Numbered from the stretch's first letter, positions 35,557 to 44,722 are shown. The stretch is DNA of 64,000 bases from Rhizobium sp. 9140 (GCF_900067135.1 NZ_FJUR01000001.1:1863501-1927500); one strand, 5' to 3'. Numbers and translations are program-made. Notes: generated by a model not told the origin, from the sequence alone.

Positions 35557-37065
35557 TCAGTGCTCCTCGTACTGCGTGAACGAGGGGTCGGCGAGGTCGG
35601 TGAAGCGGGTGTATTCGGACTGGAAGGCGAGCTTCACCGTGCCGGTCGGTCCGTGGCGCTGCTTGGCGATGATGACGTCGGCGGTGCCTTTCACCTTCTC
35701 GAAGGTCTGCTTCCATTCCTCGTATTTCGGGTCGAACTCGTCGCGCGGTTCCATGTTCTTCACGTAGTATTCCTCGCGGAACACGAAGAGCACCACGTCG
35801 GCGTCCTGTTCGATCGAGCCGGATTCGCGAAGGTCGGAAAGCTGCGGGCGCTTGTCCTCTCGGCTTTCCACCGCACGCGAGAGCTGGGACAGCGCGATGA
35901 TCGGAACGTTCAGCTCCTTGCCGAGCGCCTTCAGGCCCGTCGTGATCTGGGTGATTTCCTGCACGCGGTTCTCGCCGGATTTGCCGGCGCCGGTCATCAG
36001 CTGGATATAGTCCACCACGAGGCAGTCGAGGCCCCGCTGGCGCTTCAGGCGGCGTGCCCGGGCGGACAACTGGGCGATCGAAATACCACCGGTCTGGTCG
36101 ATGTAGAGCGGCACCTTCTGCATCATCTGGGCGCAGGCGACCAGCTTCTCGAAGTCGTGCTCGGTGATTTCGCCGCGGCGGATCTTGGAGGAGGAGACTT
36201 CGGTCTGCTCGGAAATGATACGGGTCGCCAGCTGTTCGGACGACATTTCGAGCGAATAGAACCCGACGACGCCGCCGTTCTTGGCCTTGTAGGAACCGTC
36301 CGCCTGGATCTCCGGCTCGTAGGAGGCGGCGATGTTATAGGCGATGTTGGTGGCGAGCGACGTCTTGCCCATGCCGGGGCGTCCCGCGAGCACGATCAAG
36401 TCCGAGCGCTGCAGGCCCCCCATCTTGCCGTCGAGCGAGTGAATGCCGGTGGAGATACCCGACAGGTGGCCGTCGCGCTCGAAGGCCTGGCCCGCCATGT
36501 CGATGGCCAGCGCCACCGCGTCGTTGAACGCCTGAAAGCCGCCATCGTAGCGCCCGGTTTCGGCCAGTTCGAACAGGCGGCGCTCGGCGTCCTCGATCTG
36601 TCCTTGCGGCGGCATGTCCAGCGGCGCGTCGAAGGCGATGTTGACCATGTCCTCGCCGATGGTGATGAGCGAGCGGCGTAGCGCGAGGTCGTAGATCGCG
36701 CGGCCGTAGTCCTCGGCATTGATGATCGTCACGGCATTGGCGGCAAGCTGCGCCAGATATTGCGAGATCGTCATGTCGCCGACCTTCTGGTCGGGCGCAA
36801 GGAAGGTCTTCACGGTCACGGGATGGGCTGTCTTGCCCATGCGGATAATGTCGCCGGCGACTTCGTAGATCTTGCGGTGCAGCGGTTCGTGCAGATGCAC
36901 AGGCTTCAGGAAGTCCGAGACGCGGTAGAAGGCATCGTTGTTCACGAGGATCGCGCCAAGCAGGGCCTGTTCCGCCTCGATATTGCTCGGAGCTTCCCGG
37001 TACTGGGGTTCCATCGGCTGCTGGCTCATAGCCGCCACTCTGCGCGCTGCTTCATTCATCATCAT
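35557..37065 (-). CDS. dnaB: replicative DNA helicase
   Basis: Hexameric replication-fork helicase of 502 residues. The N-terminal collar begins REAPSNIEAEQALLGAIL; the RecA-like motor shows Walker A GRPGMGKTSLA (near 228-236), Walker B DCLVVDYIQLM and the arginine-finger region. Three consecutive ATG codons (37065, 37062, 37059) follow GAGAG; any may be used. No intein interrupts the gene. The order dnaB-alr-radA-cvpA-purF is conserved in Rhizobiales, apart from the parDE insertion seen here. Confidence 0.97.
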   Translation of the reverse strand: MMMNEAARRVAAMSQQPMEPQYREAPSNIEAEQALLGAILVNNDAFYRVSDFLKPVHLHEPLHRKIYEVAGDIIRMGKTAHPVTVKTFLAPDQKVGDMTISQYLAQLAANAVTIINAEDYGRAIYDLALRRSLITIGEDMVNIAFDAPLDMPPQGQIEDAERRLFELAETGRYDGGFQAFNDAVALAIDMAGQAFERDGHLSGISTGIHSLDGKMGGLQRSDLIVLAGRPGMGKTSLATNIAYNIAASYEPEIQADGSYKAKNGGVVGFYSLEMSSEQLATRIISEQTEVSSSKIRRGEITEHDFEKLVACAQMMQKVPLYIDQTGGISIAQLSARARRLKRQRGLDCLVVDYIQLMTGAGKSGENRVQEITQITTGLKALGKELNVPIIALSQLSRAVESREDKRPQLSDLRESGSIEQDADVVLFVFREEYYVKNMEPRDEFDPKYEEWKQTFEKVKGTADVIIAKQRHGPTGTVKLAFQSEYTRFTDLADPSFTQYEEH

Positions 37066-37392
37066 CTCTCGTCTTGGCCGCTTGAGGTCCTGTGATTGGC
37101 TGACAGTGGCACCGAGTCAAGCGGCACAGTTGCCGGGCGGGGGTGCGGGGACGGCCTGTCACCGGTCTCCACAGCCTCAGGGCGGGTGCGGTGGAAATCG
37201 GCTCCACCTGCGCCATCTCTGCTTGACCGACCACCGGACGTGTCACGGCAGCGAATCGTTTCGGAAGGATACGCCAAACGTGGACCGCATGAAACGCAGT
37301 GGACGGCCATGACGACGGCTTGAAACCGGCGTCTTTCTGTATTACTTTGGCCACACATAGTTAGCACACTACTAGTATGGAAAGAGTAGCAG
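37066..37392. other. divergent region between dnaB and marR
   Basis: 327 bases without a gene. It must contain the dnaB promoter on the minus strand and the marR promoter on the plus strand. Only the palindrome near marR stands out; no clear DnaA boxes were recognised. Confidence 0.6.
37357..37378 (+). promoter_or_regulatory. operator-like palindrome before marR
   Basis: An imperfect palindrome with ATA...TAT ends and TAGT...ACTA arms around a GCACAC core. It overlaps the likely -10 region, 15 bases before the TTG start, as expected for MarR autorepression. Confidence 0.45.
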
Positions 37393-37842
37393 TTGAACGA
37401 GCTGGCAAATCGCGCCTTGTTCGACGCCTTGCAATCCGTGAACCGGAAGCTCCGCGCCGTTTTCGATGCCAAAGTCAGGGAGCGTGGGCTGACGCTGTCG
37501 CGGGCGCGCGCGCTCTTCGTGCTGTCGCGCCGTGATGGGTTGAACCAGCGCGAGCTTGCCGAGGAACTGGCGATCGAGACGCCGACGATCGTGCGCCTTC
37601 TGGACGGCATGGAGACGCAGGGCTTCATCGAGCGCCGCGTGGAAAAATCCGACCGGCGGGCCAAGCAGATCCACATGACGCCGATGGGGCGCGCGCTGGC
37701 AGAGGAGATCGAGGTCATCGCCTGCGGCATCCGCGCGGACCTTCTCTCCGGCGTCAGCTTGAAGGACAAGGAAACCGCGCTGGCGGTGATGACGGCCATG
37801 GCAGGCAACATGATCCAGATCGGGCAGGAGAGTGTCTCGTGA
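37393..37842 (+). CDS. MarR family transcriptional regulator
   Basis: Winged-helix regulator of 149 residues: SRARALFVLSRRDGLNQRELAEELAIETPTIVRLLDGMETQGFIERRVEKSDRRAKQI spans the DNA-binding wing. The start is TTG, eight bases after GGAAAGAG. Its stop overlaps the GTG of an MFS efflux gene (GTGA), and a membrane-fusion gene follows, so it is the EmrR-like repressor of an efflux operon, probably released by a phenolic or lipophilic ligand. Confidence 0.92.
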   Translation: MNELANRALFDALQSVNRKLRAVFDAKVRERGLTLSRARALFVLSRRDGLNQRELAEELAIETPTIVRLLDGMETQGFIERRVEKSDRRAKQIHMTPMGRALAEEIEVIACGIRADLLSGVSLKDKETALAVMTAMAGNMIQIGQESVS

Positions 37843-39560
37843 CCGACAGCATCACGCCCGTGCCGGAGAACCGGACGGCTCCCGAGCCCGATGCCATGGA
37901 GAGCACTCCGGTATCCACTCAACAGGCATCCACCCGACCGGCACCCACCCAACAGGCACCCACCCAGCCGGCAACCGTGCCGCAGCCGGCCGTGCATATC
38001 TCGCGCGGGCGCGCCTCGCTCTACATGTTCACGTCCGTGCTGATGTTCCTGACGCAGGGCCTTGGTATGAACCTGCTCAATGCCAATCTCTACCAGTTGC
38101 AGGGTGCGTTCTCGGCGACCGTCAACGAACTCGCCTGGCTGTCGGCGGCCTATATGGCGCCCTATGCCAGCCTGTCGGTGGCGCTCTTCAAGATCCGCAC
38201 GCAATATGGCCTGCGCCGCTTCGCCGAGCTTGGCATTCTCTGCTTCGTCTTCGCCGCCTTCGCCAATCTCTTCGTGTCGGATCTGCATTCGGCGCTGATC
38301 ATCCGTTTCGTCAACGGCGTCGCGGCCGCGCCTTTGTCCACCATCGGCATTCTCTACATGCTGGAGGCCTTTCCGCCGGCGAAGAAGCTGTCCATGGGCC
38401 TCAGCCTCGCGGTCATGAACACGCTGCTGTCCGCGCCGCTCGCCCGCATCATATCGCCCGCCCTCATGCAGTATGGCGGCTGGCGTGCGCTCTATACGTT
38501 CGAGGTGGCGCTGGCGCTGATCGCGCTGCCCTTCATCTACCTGCTGCCGCTCACCGCGCCGCCGCGCGCGAAAGTCATCCAGACGCTCGACATCTTCAGC
38601 TATCTGATCCTTGCCGGCGGCTTCGGCTGTCTCGCCATCATTCTGTCGCTCGGGCGCTTCTACTGGTGGTTCGAGGCGCCCTGGCTCGGCGTCCTGCTTG
38701 CCTCTGCCATCGGACTGCTCTCGCTCTTCGTCGCCATCGAGATCAACCGGTCACAGCCGATGCTCGACCTGCGTTGGATCTTCTCCTGGCCGAATATCCA
38801 CATGGCCGGCGTCCTCATCCTGTTTCGCACCGTCTCGTCGGAGCAGACGGCGACCGTGTCCGGCTTCTACCAGCAGATCGGCCTGCAGAACGATCAGACA
38901 ATGAAGCTCTACGCGATCGTCCTCGTCGCTTCGGTCGCGGCCGGGCTGTTCTGCACCTTCCTCATGGTGAAGAAACAGCTCGATCTCGCCCATGTCATCG
39001 CGCTGGTCCTCATCGGCGCCGGCGCGTGGCTCGACAGCCAGTCGACCAACCTCACGCGCCCGGAGCAGATGTATCTGAGCCAGGCGCTGGTGGCAGCGGG
39101 GGCCGCGATGTTTCTGCCGCCGGTGATGACGACGGGCTTCGGCGCGGCGCTCGCCAAGGGGCCGATCTACGTGGTCAATTTCATCGTGATCTTTCTGTTC
39201 ACCCAGAGCCTCGGCAGCCTGATGGCTTCGGCCGCGCTTGGCACCTTCGTCACCATCCGCGAGAAATTCCACTCCAACCTTCTGGCGGAGCAGATCATGC
39301 TGTCCGACCCGCTGGTTGCCAATCGCGTGACGCAGCTTGCCGGGTCCTACGGCAAGGTCATCACCGACAAGACGCTGCTGAATGCCGAGGGTCTGCAGCT
39401 CCTGACGCAGCAGGTCAGCCGCGAGGCCTATGTGCTCGCCTATAACGATGCCTTCTTCGTCATCTTCATCGGCTGCGCGATCTCGCTGGCCATTCTTGTC
39501 GGCCACCTGATCTGGCGCCGGCTGGTCGCATCCCCCGACCCGGCAGCCGTTCCCGCCTGA
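37839..39560 (+). CDS. EmrB-type MFS drug efflux transporter (DHA2 group)
   Basis: Membrane protein of 573 residues with about 14 hydrophobic helices, as in the EmrB/QacA branch of MFS exporters. The start is GTG and overlaps the marR stop by four bases. The N-terminal cytoplasmic segment of about 60 residues includes a Thr-Gln-Pro-Ala repeat encoded by 15-bp tandem units (bases 37920-37979). With the HlyD-like gene downstream it should form a proton-driven tripartite pump with an outer-membrane channel encoded elsewhere. Confidence 0.92.
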   Translation: MTDSITPVPENRTAPEPDAMESTPVSTQQASTRPAPTQQAPTQPATVPQPAVHISRGRASLYMFTSVLMFLTQGLGMNLLNANLYQLQGAFSATVNELAWLSAAYMAPYASLSVALFKIRTQYGLRRFAELGILCFVFAAFANLFVSDLHSALIIRFVNGVAAAPLSTIGILYMLEAFPPAKKLSMGLSLAVMNTLLSAPLARIISPALMQYGGWRALYTFEVALALIALPFIYLLPLTAPPRAKVIQTLDIFSYLILAGGFGCLAIILSLGRFYWWFEAPWLGVLLASAIGLLSLFVAIEINRSQPMLDLRWIFSWPNIHMAGVLILFRTVSSEQTATVSGFYQQIGLQNDQTMKLYAIVLVASVAAGLFCTFLMVKKQLDLAHVIALVLIGAGAWLDSQSTNLTRPEQMYLSQALVAAGAAMFLPPVMTTGFGAALAKGPIYVVNFIVIFLFTQSLGSLMASAALGTFVTIREKFHSNLLAEQIMLSDPLVANRVTQLAGSYGKVITDKTLLNAEGLQLLTQQVSREAYVLAYNDAFFVIFIGCAISLAILVGHLIWRRLVASPDPAAVPA

Positions 39561-39604
39561 TGCCACCATTCTTTCATTGAAGCCGTCTTCAAGCAGAGTC
39601 CGCC

Positions 39605-40672
39605 ATGTCCAAGCTCACCCGCTCTCCCATTACCATCCTCGTCCTTCTTGCCGGCGTCATCGGCGTCTTGCTCGTGCTCTATGCCTGGCGGCTGCCGCCT
39701 TTCGTTACCTCGGTGGAAACCACAGACAACGCCTATGTGAAGGGCTACGTCACCATCATGAGCCCGCAGGTCGCGGGCTATGTGGTGGAGGTTCCCGTTC
39801 GCGACTATCAGGCGGTGAAGGAGGGCGACGTGCTCGCCCGCATCGACGAGCGGATCTACCAGCAGAAGGTGGCGCAGGCCCGCGCTACGCTCGCCGGGCA
39901 GAAGGCGGCCCTCGACAATTCGCGCCAGCAGGAAGCCTCAGCCAAGGCCAGCATCGCCTCCAGCGAGGCGCAGGTTCTCGGTGCGAAGGCAGCGTTGCGC
40001 AGGGCGGAACTCGCTTCCGAGCGCGTGAACCAGCTTGCGGCCCGCAGCGTCGCGTCCACCAGCGAAGTCGAATCGGCGCAGGCGACGTTCGAGCAGGCCA
40101 AGGCAGCGGAAGCGCAGGCCGAGGCCGCGGTCGAGGTCGACCGCCAGTCGCTCGCCACCATCATCGTCAATCGCGGTTCCTTGCAGGCAGCCGTGGCCGG
40201 CGCAGAGGCATCCGTCGAGCTTGCGGAGATCGATCTCGCCAATACCGCGATCCGCGCGCCGCGCGACGGGCATCTGGGCGAAGTCGGCGTGCGCTTGGGG
40301 CAGTATGTGACGGCCGGCACGCAGCTAATGTCGGTGGTGCCGGGTGAATTGTGGGTGGTCGCCAACTACAAGGAAACGCAGCTCGACGGCATGAAGGTCG
40401 GCCAGCCCGTCACCTTCACGGTGGATGCGCTGGAGCACCAGAAGCTGACCGGCCACGTGCAGCGCTTCTCGCCGGCGACCGGCTCCGAGTTCAGCGTCAT
40501 CCGCCCCGACAACGCCACCGGCAATTTTACCAAGATCGCCCAGCGCGTCGGCGTCCGCATCTCCATCGACCCGGACCAGCCCGCCGCCGAACGGCTCGCA
40601 CCGGGCCTGTCGGTCGTCGTGCGCATCGACAAGTCGCTCGATCCCGACGCGAAGATCGCCGACGCCGAATGA
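39605..40672 (+). CDS. EmrA/HlyD-type membrane fusion protein
   Basis: Periplasmic adaptor of 355 residues. A single N-terminal helix (about 9-27) anchors it, followed by the lipoyl half-motif (TDNAYVKGYVTIMSPQVAGYVVEVPVRDYQAVKEGDVL), a coiled-coil hairpin rich in Ala, Glu and Gln (about 85-190), the second lipoyl half (IRAPRDGHLGEVGVRLGQYVTAGTQLM) and a beta-barrel. It links the EmrB-like pump to a TolC-like channel. It is the last gene of the marR operon, and the palindromic element begins eight bases after its stop. Confidence 0.93.
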   Translation: MSKLTRSPITILVLLAGVIGVLLVLYAWRLPPFVTSVETTDNAYVKGYVTIMSPQVAGYVVEVPVRDYQAVKEGDVLARIDERIYQQKVAQARATLAGQKAALDNSRQQEASAKASIASSEAQVLGAKAALRRAELASERVNQLAARSVASTSEVESAQATFEQAKAAEAQAEAAVEVDRQSLATIIVNRGSLQAAVAGAEASVELAEIDLANTAIRAPRDGHLGEVGVRLGQYVTAGTQLMSVVPGELWVVANYKETQLDGMKVGQPVTFTVDALEHQKLTGHVQRFSPATGSEFSVIRPDNATGNFTKIAQRVGVRISIDPDQPAAERLAPGLSVVVRIDKSLDPDAKIADAE

Positions 40673-40679
40673 GGGTATG

Positions 40680-40837
40680 ATACGGCTTCCGGTTGCTTGC
40701 TTGCCGATGGCAGCGTTCCGGTGTCGAGCGACGCCAGTCCGCTGCCGTCATGCCCGGGACAAGCCCGAGCGTGACGCCGGAGAGGGCGAAGGGTTGCCCG
40801 ACACCAGAACCTGGCATTGATGAACCGGAAGCCGTAT
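40680..40837. repeat. RIME-like palindromic intergenic element
   Basis: A 158-base element with exact 15-bp terminal inverted repeats: ATACGGCTTCCGGTT (40680-40694) and its complement AACCGGAAGCCGTAT (40823-40837). Inside, GTCA/TGAC, GC/GC and CGGG/CCCG arms make a second hairpin (40747-40775), and GGTGTCG/CGACACC an intermediate pair. Nested palindromes of this size are typical of Rhizobiaceae intergenic mosaic elements. No ORF lies inside. Confidence 0.65.
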
Positions 40838-40854
40838 GAGACGGCATGGCTGAA

Positions 40855-40899
40855 ACGACAAAGGCCCCGGAGCGGCGAACGCTCCGGGGCCTTTGTCGT
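40855..40899. terminator. bidirectional terminator between HlyD-like gene and rplI
   Basis: A perfect 19-bp stem (arms 40855-40873 and 40881-40899) with a seven-base loop. The AAAGG/CCTTT portion gives a U-rich 3' arm on either strand. It separates the efflux operon from the convergent ribosomal operon. Confidence 0.88.
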
Positions 40900-40916
40900 C
40901 AATCGATCGCGACGGC

Positions 40917-41492
40917 TTATTCTTCGTCGTTGTCGAATTCTGCTTCCGGGTTGAAGAAGTCTTCCGGACGCAGGGCATCTTCGTCGACGCCGTAGATAGC
41001 GTCGGCAGAGTTGAGGTTTTCGCCCTTGGCCTGGCGCTCGGCTTCATCGGCCGAACGGGCAACGTTCATCGTGACCGTGATTTCGACTTCGGCATGCAGG
41101 TGGATCTTCACCGGATGCAGACCGATCGACTTGATCGGGTTGTTCAGATCGACCTGGTTACGGCCGACGTTGAAGCCTTCGGCGGCAAGCACTTCGGCAA
41201 CGTCGCGCGCCGCGACAGAACCGTAGAGCTGGCCGGTTTCGCCGGCGGAGCGAACGACGTTGAAGCTCTTGCCGTCGAGCTGTTCGGCGACCGTCTGGGC
41301 TTCCGACTTGCGCTCGAGGTTACGGGCTTCGAGCGTTGCGCGCTCGCTCTCGAAACGGGCCTTGTTGGCAGCGTTGGCGCGCAGCGCCTTGCCGAGCGGC
41401 AGCAGGTAGTTACGGGCAAAGCCGTCCTTGACCTTGACCGTTTCGCCCATCTGGCCGAGCTTGGCGACGCGTTCGAGAAGAATGACATCCAT
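40917..41492 (-). CDS. rplI: 50S ribosomal protein L9
   Basis: L9 of 191 residues. It begins [32 protein letters not shown], the conserved rRNA-binding N-domain, followed by the long connecting helix and C-domain. The acidic tail ([10 protein letters not shown]) extends about 40 residues beyond the roughly 150-residue E. coli type, as is common in Rhizobiales. It is the last gene of rpsF-rpsR-DUF2232-rplI, with a strong terminator after its stop. Confidence 0.98.
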   Translation of the reverse strand: MDVILLERVAKLGQMGETVKVKDGFARNYLLPLGKALRANAANKARFESERATLEARNLERKSEAQTVAEQLDGKSFNVVRSAGETGQLYGSVAARDVAEVLAAEGFNVGRNQVDLNNPIKSIGLHPVKIHLHAEVEITVTMNVARSADEAERQAKGENLNSADAIYGVDEDALRPEDFFNPEAEFDNDEE

Positions 41493-41528
41493 TGTATTGT
41501 CCTTTCAGGTATCGGTTGTCTGGAATGG

Positions 41529-42515
41529 TTATTCAGGCGTCTTTCCCGTCGGCTTCTGCCCAGGTGTTTTCTGGGCGGGAGACAGCGCGATCGCTCGGCG
41601 TGTATCCATGAGGCCGGACAGGAGGAAGAAGAAAGCGGGAATGGTGAACAGCAGCACCGAGAGGTAGCCGAGCCAAAGGACCGGCAGCCGCCAGGACTTG
41701 CCCCGGGTCCGAAAATGGAAGACGGCAAAGCCCGAAAGCAGGAAGCCGGCGCCGAACGTGCCGCAGACGAGGGCGCCCACGGCACCCACGGAGCCGCCGG
41801 CAAATGTCAGTACCAGCCCGCCGAGAAAGGCGAAGATGGCGAAGCGATGCATCCGCAACGTCGAGGGGATATCCTCGCGGGGACGCAGGCTGCGACCGGA
41901 GATCTGCACGATCCGTGTTGCGGTGTAATAGGCTGCAAACAGCATCAGCACCCAGAGCGCGCCCTGAACCATCGGAAGCGCGACGCTGAACACCGCCTTG
42001 ATCTGCGCGAGAGCGGCGGGATCAGGATTGTAGGTCGGCTCCTGGCTCTTCAGCGCTTCAATAACGATATCGACCATGCCGGCCGCCGTTTCCGTGCTGT
42101 AGCCGAGCACGACGCCGATGATCAGCATGCCTCCGGCAACGAGCCCGGCCAGATGGGTCAGGATATCCGAGAGCGGATACCATGCCATCGCATCGTCAGG
42201 TCCGCCGATCTCGCTGGCCGGCCGCGCAAGGTTTGCCAGATGCGACAGCCATGCGGCGGGGATGAGCGTGACGACGAGGATGAGCAGGGCGAAATAGGGA
42301 GAGACGGCGATAGCCGCAAGGAAACCTGCAACGACGACCGCGACGATGGCCGCGACATTGCCCCAGCCAAGCCCTGCGATCAGGATCGGCAGTGCGGAGG
42401 CGGCATAGAGAACAATAGCGAGGGAGGAAGGCGTGGTTGCGCCGAATGACAGGAACGCGGCGGTAACGCCGGCCAGAATGCCGGTGAGCAACGATGTCCT
42501 GTCGATGGCTGTCAC
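41529..42515 (-). CDS. DUF2232 multi-pass membrane protein
   Basis: Protein of 328 residues with about eight to nine hydrophobic helices and a short hydrophilic C-terminus. It resembles the DUF2232 family of unknown function, found between rpsR and rplI in alphaproteobacteria and Bacilli and distantly similar to ECF-transporter S components. The start is GTG, preceded by AGGACAG; an upstream extension would be low-complexity and lacks a site. Conserved placement inside a ribosomal operon suggests coordinated growth-linked expression. Confidence 0.85.
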   Translation of the reverse strand: MTAIDRTSLLTGILAGVTAAFLSFGATTPSSLAIVLYAASALPILIAGLGWGNVAAIVAVVVAGFLAAIAVSPYFALLILVVTLIPAAWLSHLANLARPASEIGGPDDAMAWYPLSDILTHLAGLVAGGMLIIGVVLGYSTETAAGMVDIVIEALKSQEPTYNPDPAALAQIKAVFSVALPMVQGALWVLMLFAAYYTATRIVQISGRSLRPREDIPSTLRMHRFAIFAFLGGLVLTFAGGSVGAVGALVCGTFGAGFLLSGFAVFHFRTRGKSWRLPVLWLGYLSVLLFTIPAFFFLLSGLMDTRRAIALSPAQKTPGQKPTGKTPE

Positions 42516-42628
42516 GTTTCGCTGTCCTGCTCTTCGGCAGTTAGAGGAGGGTCGATACCCGTCCCCAACATGGGTTTGATCGCTCGAAAACGATCGTTCC
42601 GATCCGCGCCCATCGCGGAAGGGAGAAC

Positions 42629-42650
42629 GCGGCCGATCGAGACCGGCCGC
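42629..42650 (-). terminator. hairpin after rpsR (possible attenuator)
   Basis: Stem GCGGCCG/CGGCCGC (7 bp) with an eight-base loop, 22 bases past the rpsR stop and without a U-tract. It may reduce transcription into the DUF2232 gene or stabilise the rpsF-rpsR message. Confidence 0.45.
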
Positions 42651-42671
42651 CTTCGTCAATCAGAGCCTGAC

Positions 42672-42920
42672 TTACGAAAGAACGTAAGGCAGGAGGCCGA
42701 GGAAGCGGGCGCGCTTGATGGCCTGGGCCAGTTCGCGCTGCTTCTTCTGGGAGACGGCGGTGATGCGCGACGGTACGATCTTGCCACGCTCGGAAATGTA
42801 GCGCTGCAGGAGGCGTACGTCCTTGTAGTCGATCCGCGGAGCGTTTGCGCCCGAGAAGGGGCACGTCTTGCGGCGGCGATGGAAGGGGCGGCGTGCCGGA
42901 GCGGAGGAGATATCAGCCAT
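42672..42920 (-). CDS. rpsR: 30S ribosomal protein S18
   Basis: S18 of 82 residues. The family core [37 protein letters not shown] is intact, with basic residues that contact 16S rRNA and S6. It lies 20 bases after rpsF, as expected for the obligate S6-S18 heterodimer partners. Confidence 0.98.
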   Translation of the reverse strand: MADISSAPARRPFHRRRKTCPFSGANAPRIDYKDVRLLQRYISERGKIVPSRITAVSQKKQRELAQAIKRARFLGLLPYVLS

Positions 42921-42940
42921 TGTCTATAATCCCTTCGAAC

Positions 42941-43381
42941 TTAAACGCGGTCTTCGCGCGGACGGCGCGGACGATCTTCGCGGTCACCATCACGGCGCGG
43001 ACGGTCGCCGAAGCCACGGTCCGGACGATCGCCATCACGGCGGGGACGGTCGTCGCGGTCACGCTTCTGCATCATGGCGGACGGGCCGTCTTCATGCTTT
43101 TCGACAGCGATGGTCATGTAACGAAGAACGTCTTCGTTGATGCGCATCTGGCGCTCGACTTCGTGGACGGCCGGTGCCGGAGCATCGATATCCATGAGGA
43201 CGTAGTGAGCCTTGCGGTTCTTGGCGATACGGTAGGTGAGGGACTTGAGGCCCCAGTTTTCCACCCGGCCGACCTTGCCGCCATTGGCTTCGATCACACC
43301 CTTGTACTGTTCGACGAGGGCTTCGACCTGCTGTGCGGACACGTCCTGGCGGGCCAGGAACACATGTTCATAGAGAGCCAT
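42941..43381 (-). CDS. rpsF: 30S ribosomal protein S6
   Basis: S6 of 146 residues. The fold region begins [15 protein letters not shown] and ends near residue 100. The last 40 or so residues are a disordered Arg/Asp tail with repeats of the PRRDGDR type, longer than E. coli S6. In E. coli the S6 tail is post-translationally glutamylated by RimK, but this arginine-rich tail does not end in the same EE. The start at MALYEH follows AAAGG; an ATG 13 codons upstream lacks family similarity. A long leader precedes it. Confidence 0.97.
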   Translation of the reverse strand: MALYEHVFLARQDVSAQQVEALVEQYKGVIEANGGKVGRVENWGLKSLTYRIAKNRKAHYVLMDIDAPAPAVHEVERQMRINEDVLRYMTIAVEKHEDGPSAMMQKRDRDDRPRRDGDRPDRGFGDRPRRDGDREDRPRRPREDRV

Positions 43382-43606
43382 GATTGGCTTACCTTTCTTG
43401 CGTTTAACGTCACCCGGCAACGGCGCTAAGCCTCAACGACTGTTCTTAAAGACGCGCGAGGCATCGGCAAGAAAGTGTTGTTTCGAGACGGTCGAGAGCG
43501 GAGACACGGGAGGCTGGACCCCTTCAGGATCCCGACAGGCACTACAAGAGCGCCGGCCCTCCGTTCAGCCACCAGCCAGATTGACCGGGTGTTTCGAACA
43601 GGGCGG

Positions 43607-43634
43607 CTTATACGCGGATTCTCCGGGATTGCAA
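43607..43634 (-). promoter_or_regulatory. predicted promoter of the rpsF operon
   Basis: On the minus strand TTGCAA is followed after 16 bases by TATAAG. If used, transcription would begin near 43600 and leave about 220 bases of leader before the rpsF ATG, long enough for S6-S18 or other feedback control. Confidence 0.5.
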
Positions 43635-43678
43635 GACCCGGAGCGCGAAACACCCGTATCGAGAGCGCGATATGCCGA

Positions 43679-44722
43679 TCAGATCGGCATCGGATAGAGG
43701 CGGTGGATCCGGCGAATGCCGTTGACCAGTTCCGGTGTCAGCGCCAGATCGGCGGCACCAAGATTGATCTTCAGCTGCTCCATCGTCGTCGCGCCGATGA
43801 TGGCGGATGTCGTGAAGGGGCGCGAGAGCACGAAGGCGAGCGCCAGCTGAGACGGGTCGATCCCGTGGTCGCGGGCAAGCGCCACATAGGCCTCGACCGC
43901 CGGCTCCTGATGCGGTGTAAACCGACCGCCGAGATCGCCGTTGATCGACAGGCGACTGCCATCCGGCCGCGATCCGCCGATATATTTGCCGGACAGCAGC
44001 CCGGCAGCAAGCGGCGAATATGCGAGAAGCCCGACCGATTCGTGATGCGACAGCTCGGCAAAATCGAGATCGTGCGGACGATAGAGAAGGTTGTACTCGT
44101 TCTGCACGGAGGCGACGCGCGGCAGGCCGTGGCGCTCGGCGAGATCGATCAGCTTTTGCGTGCCCCACACCGTATCGTTTGACACGCCGATCGCCCGGAT
44201 CTTCCCGGCCTTCACCTGTGCATCCAGCGCATGCAGCAGCGCGCCGAGATCCTCGACCACCTTGTCGGTGTCCTGCTTGCTCGGATCGTAGCTCCAGGCG
44301 TTGCGGAAGTGATAATGTCCCCGGTTCGGCCAGTGCAGCTGGTAGAGGTCGACATGGTCGGTCTGCAATCGCTCAAGGCTGGCGTCGAGCGCCGTCACGA
44401 TGCCGTCGGCCGTCATAGGGCCGCCGCCGCGAATGTAATTGCGGCCCGATCCGGCGATCTTGGTCGCGAGCACGATCCGGTCGCGGTTGCCGCGCTCCGC
44501 CATCCAGTTCCCGATGATCCGTTCGGTGCCGCCATAGGTCGCTTCCGACAGCGGCGTCGTCGGGTAGAGTTCCGCCGTATCGATGAAGTTCACCCCGGCT
44601 TCGACAGAGGCGTCGAGCTGGGCGAAAGCCTCGTCCTGCGTGTTCTGCGATCCCCACGTCATGGTCCCCAGGCAAATGGTGGAGACCTCGATGCCGGTGC
44701 GGCCGAGTTGTTTGTACTGCAT
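43679..44722 (-). CDS. aldo/keto reductase (Tas-like)
   Basis: NADPH-dependent oxidoreductase of 347 residues with a TIM-barrel fold. The catalytic tetrad region is recognisable: DTAELYP (Asp and Tyr, about 49-55), LATKIAG (Lys, about 85) and LYQLHWPN (His, about 126). QTDHVDLYQLHWPNRGHYHF and the overall length resemble Tas-type and KCNAB-like members; physiological substrates are unknown. A four-copy 17-bp tandem repeat lies 45 bases upstream of its ATG, a possible control element. Confidence 0.92.
   Translation of the reverse strand: MQYKQLGRTGIEVSTICLGTMTWGSQNTQDEAFAQLDASVEAGVNFIDTAELYPTTPLSEATYGGTERIIGNWMAERGNRDRIVLATKIAGSGRNYIRGGGPMTADGIVTALDASLERLQTDHVDLYQLHWPNRGHYHFRNAWSYDPSKQDTDKVVEDLGALLHALDAQVKAGKIRAIGVSNDTVWGTQKLIDLAERHGLPRVASVQNEYNLLYRPHDLDFAELSHHESVGLLAYSPLAAGLLSGKYIGGSRPDGSRLSINGDLGGRFTPHQEPAVEAYVALARDHGIDPSQLALAFVLSRPFTTSAIIGATTMEQLKINLGAADLALTPELVNGIRRIHRLYPMPI

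Noticed and set aside
43382..43600. S6-S18 autoregulatory leader
   Set aside because: The leader length fits, but the diagnostic motif could not be confirmed by eye, so it is reported only as a question.
43426..43653. Minus-strand ORF in the rpsF leader
   Set aside because: Lacks a ribosome site and recognisable domain, and would overlap the predicted rpsF promoter.
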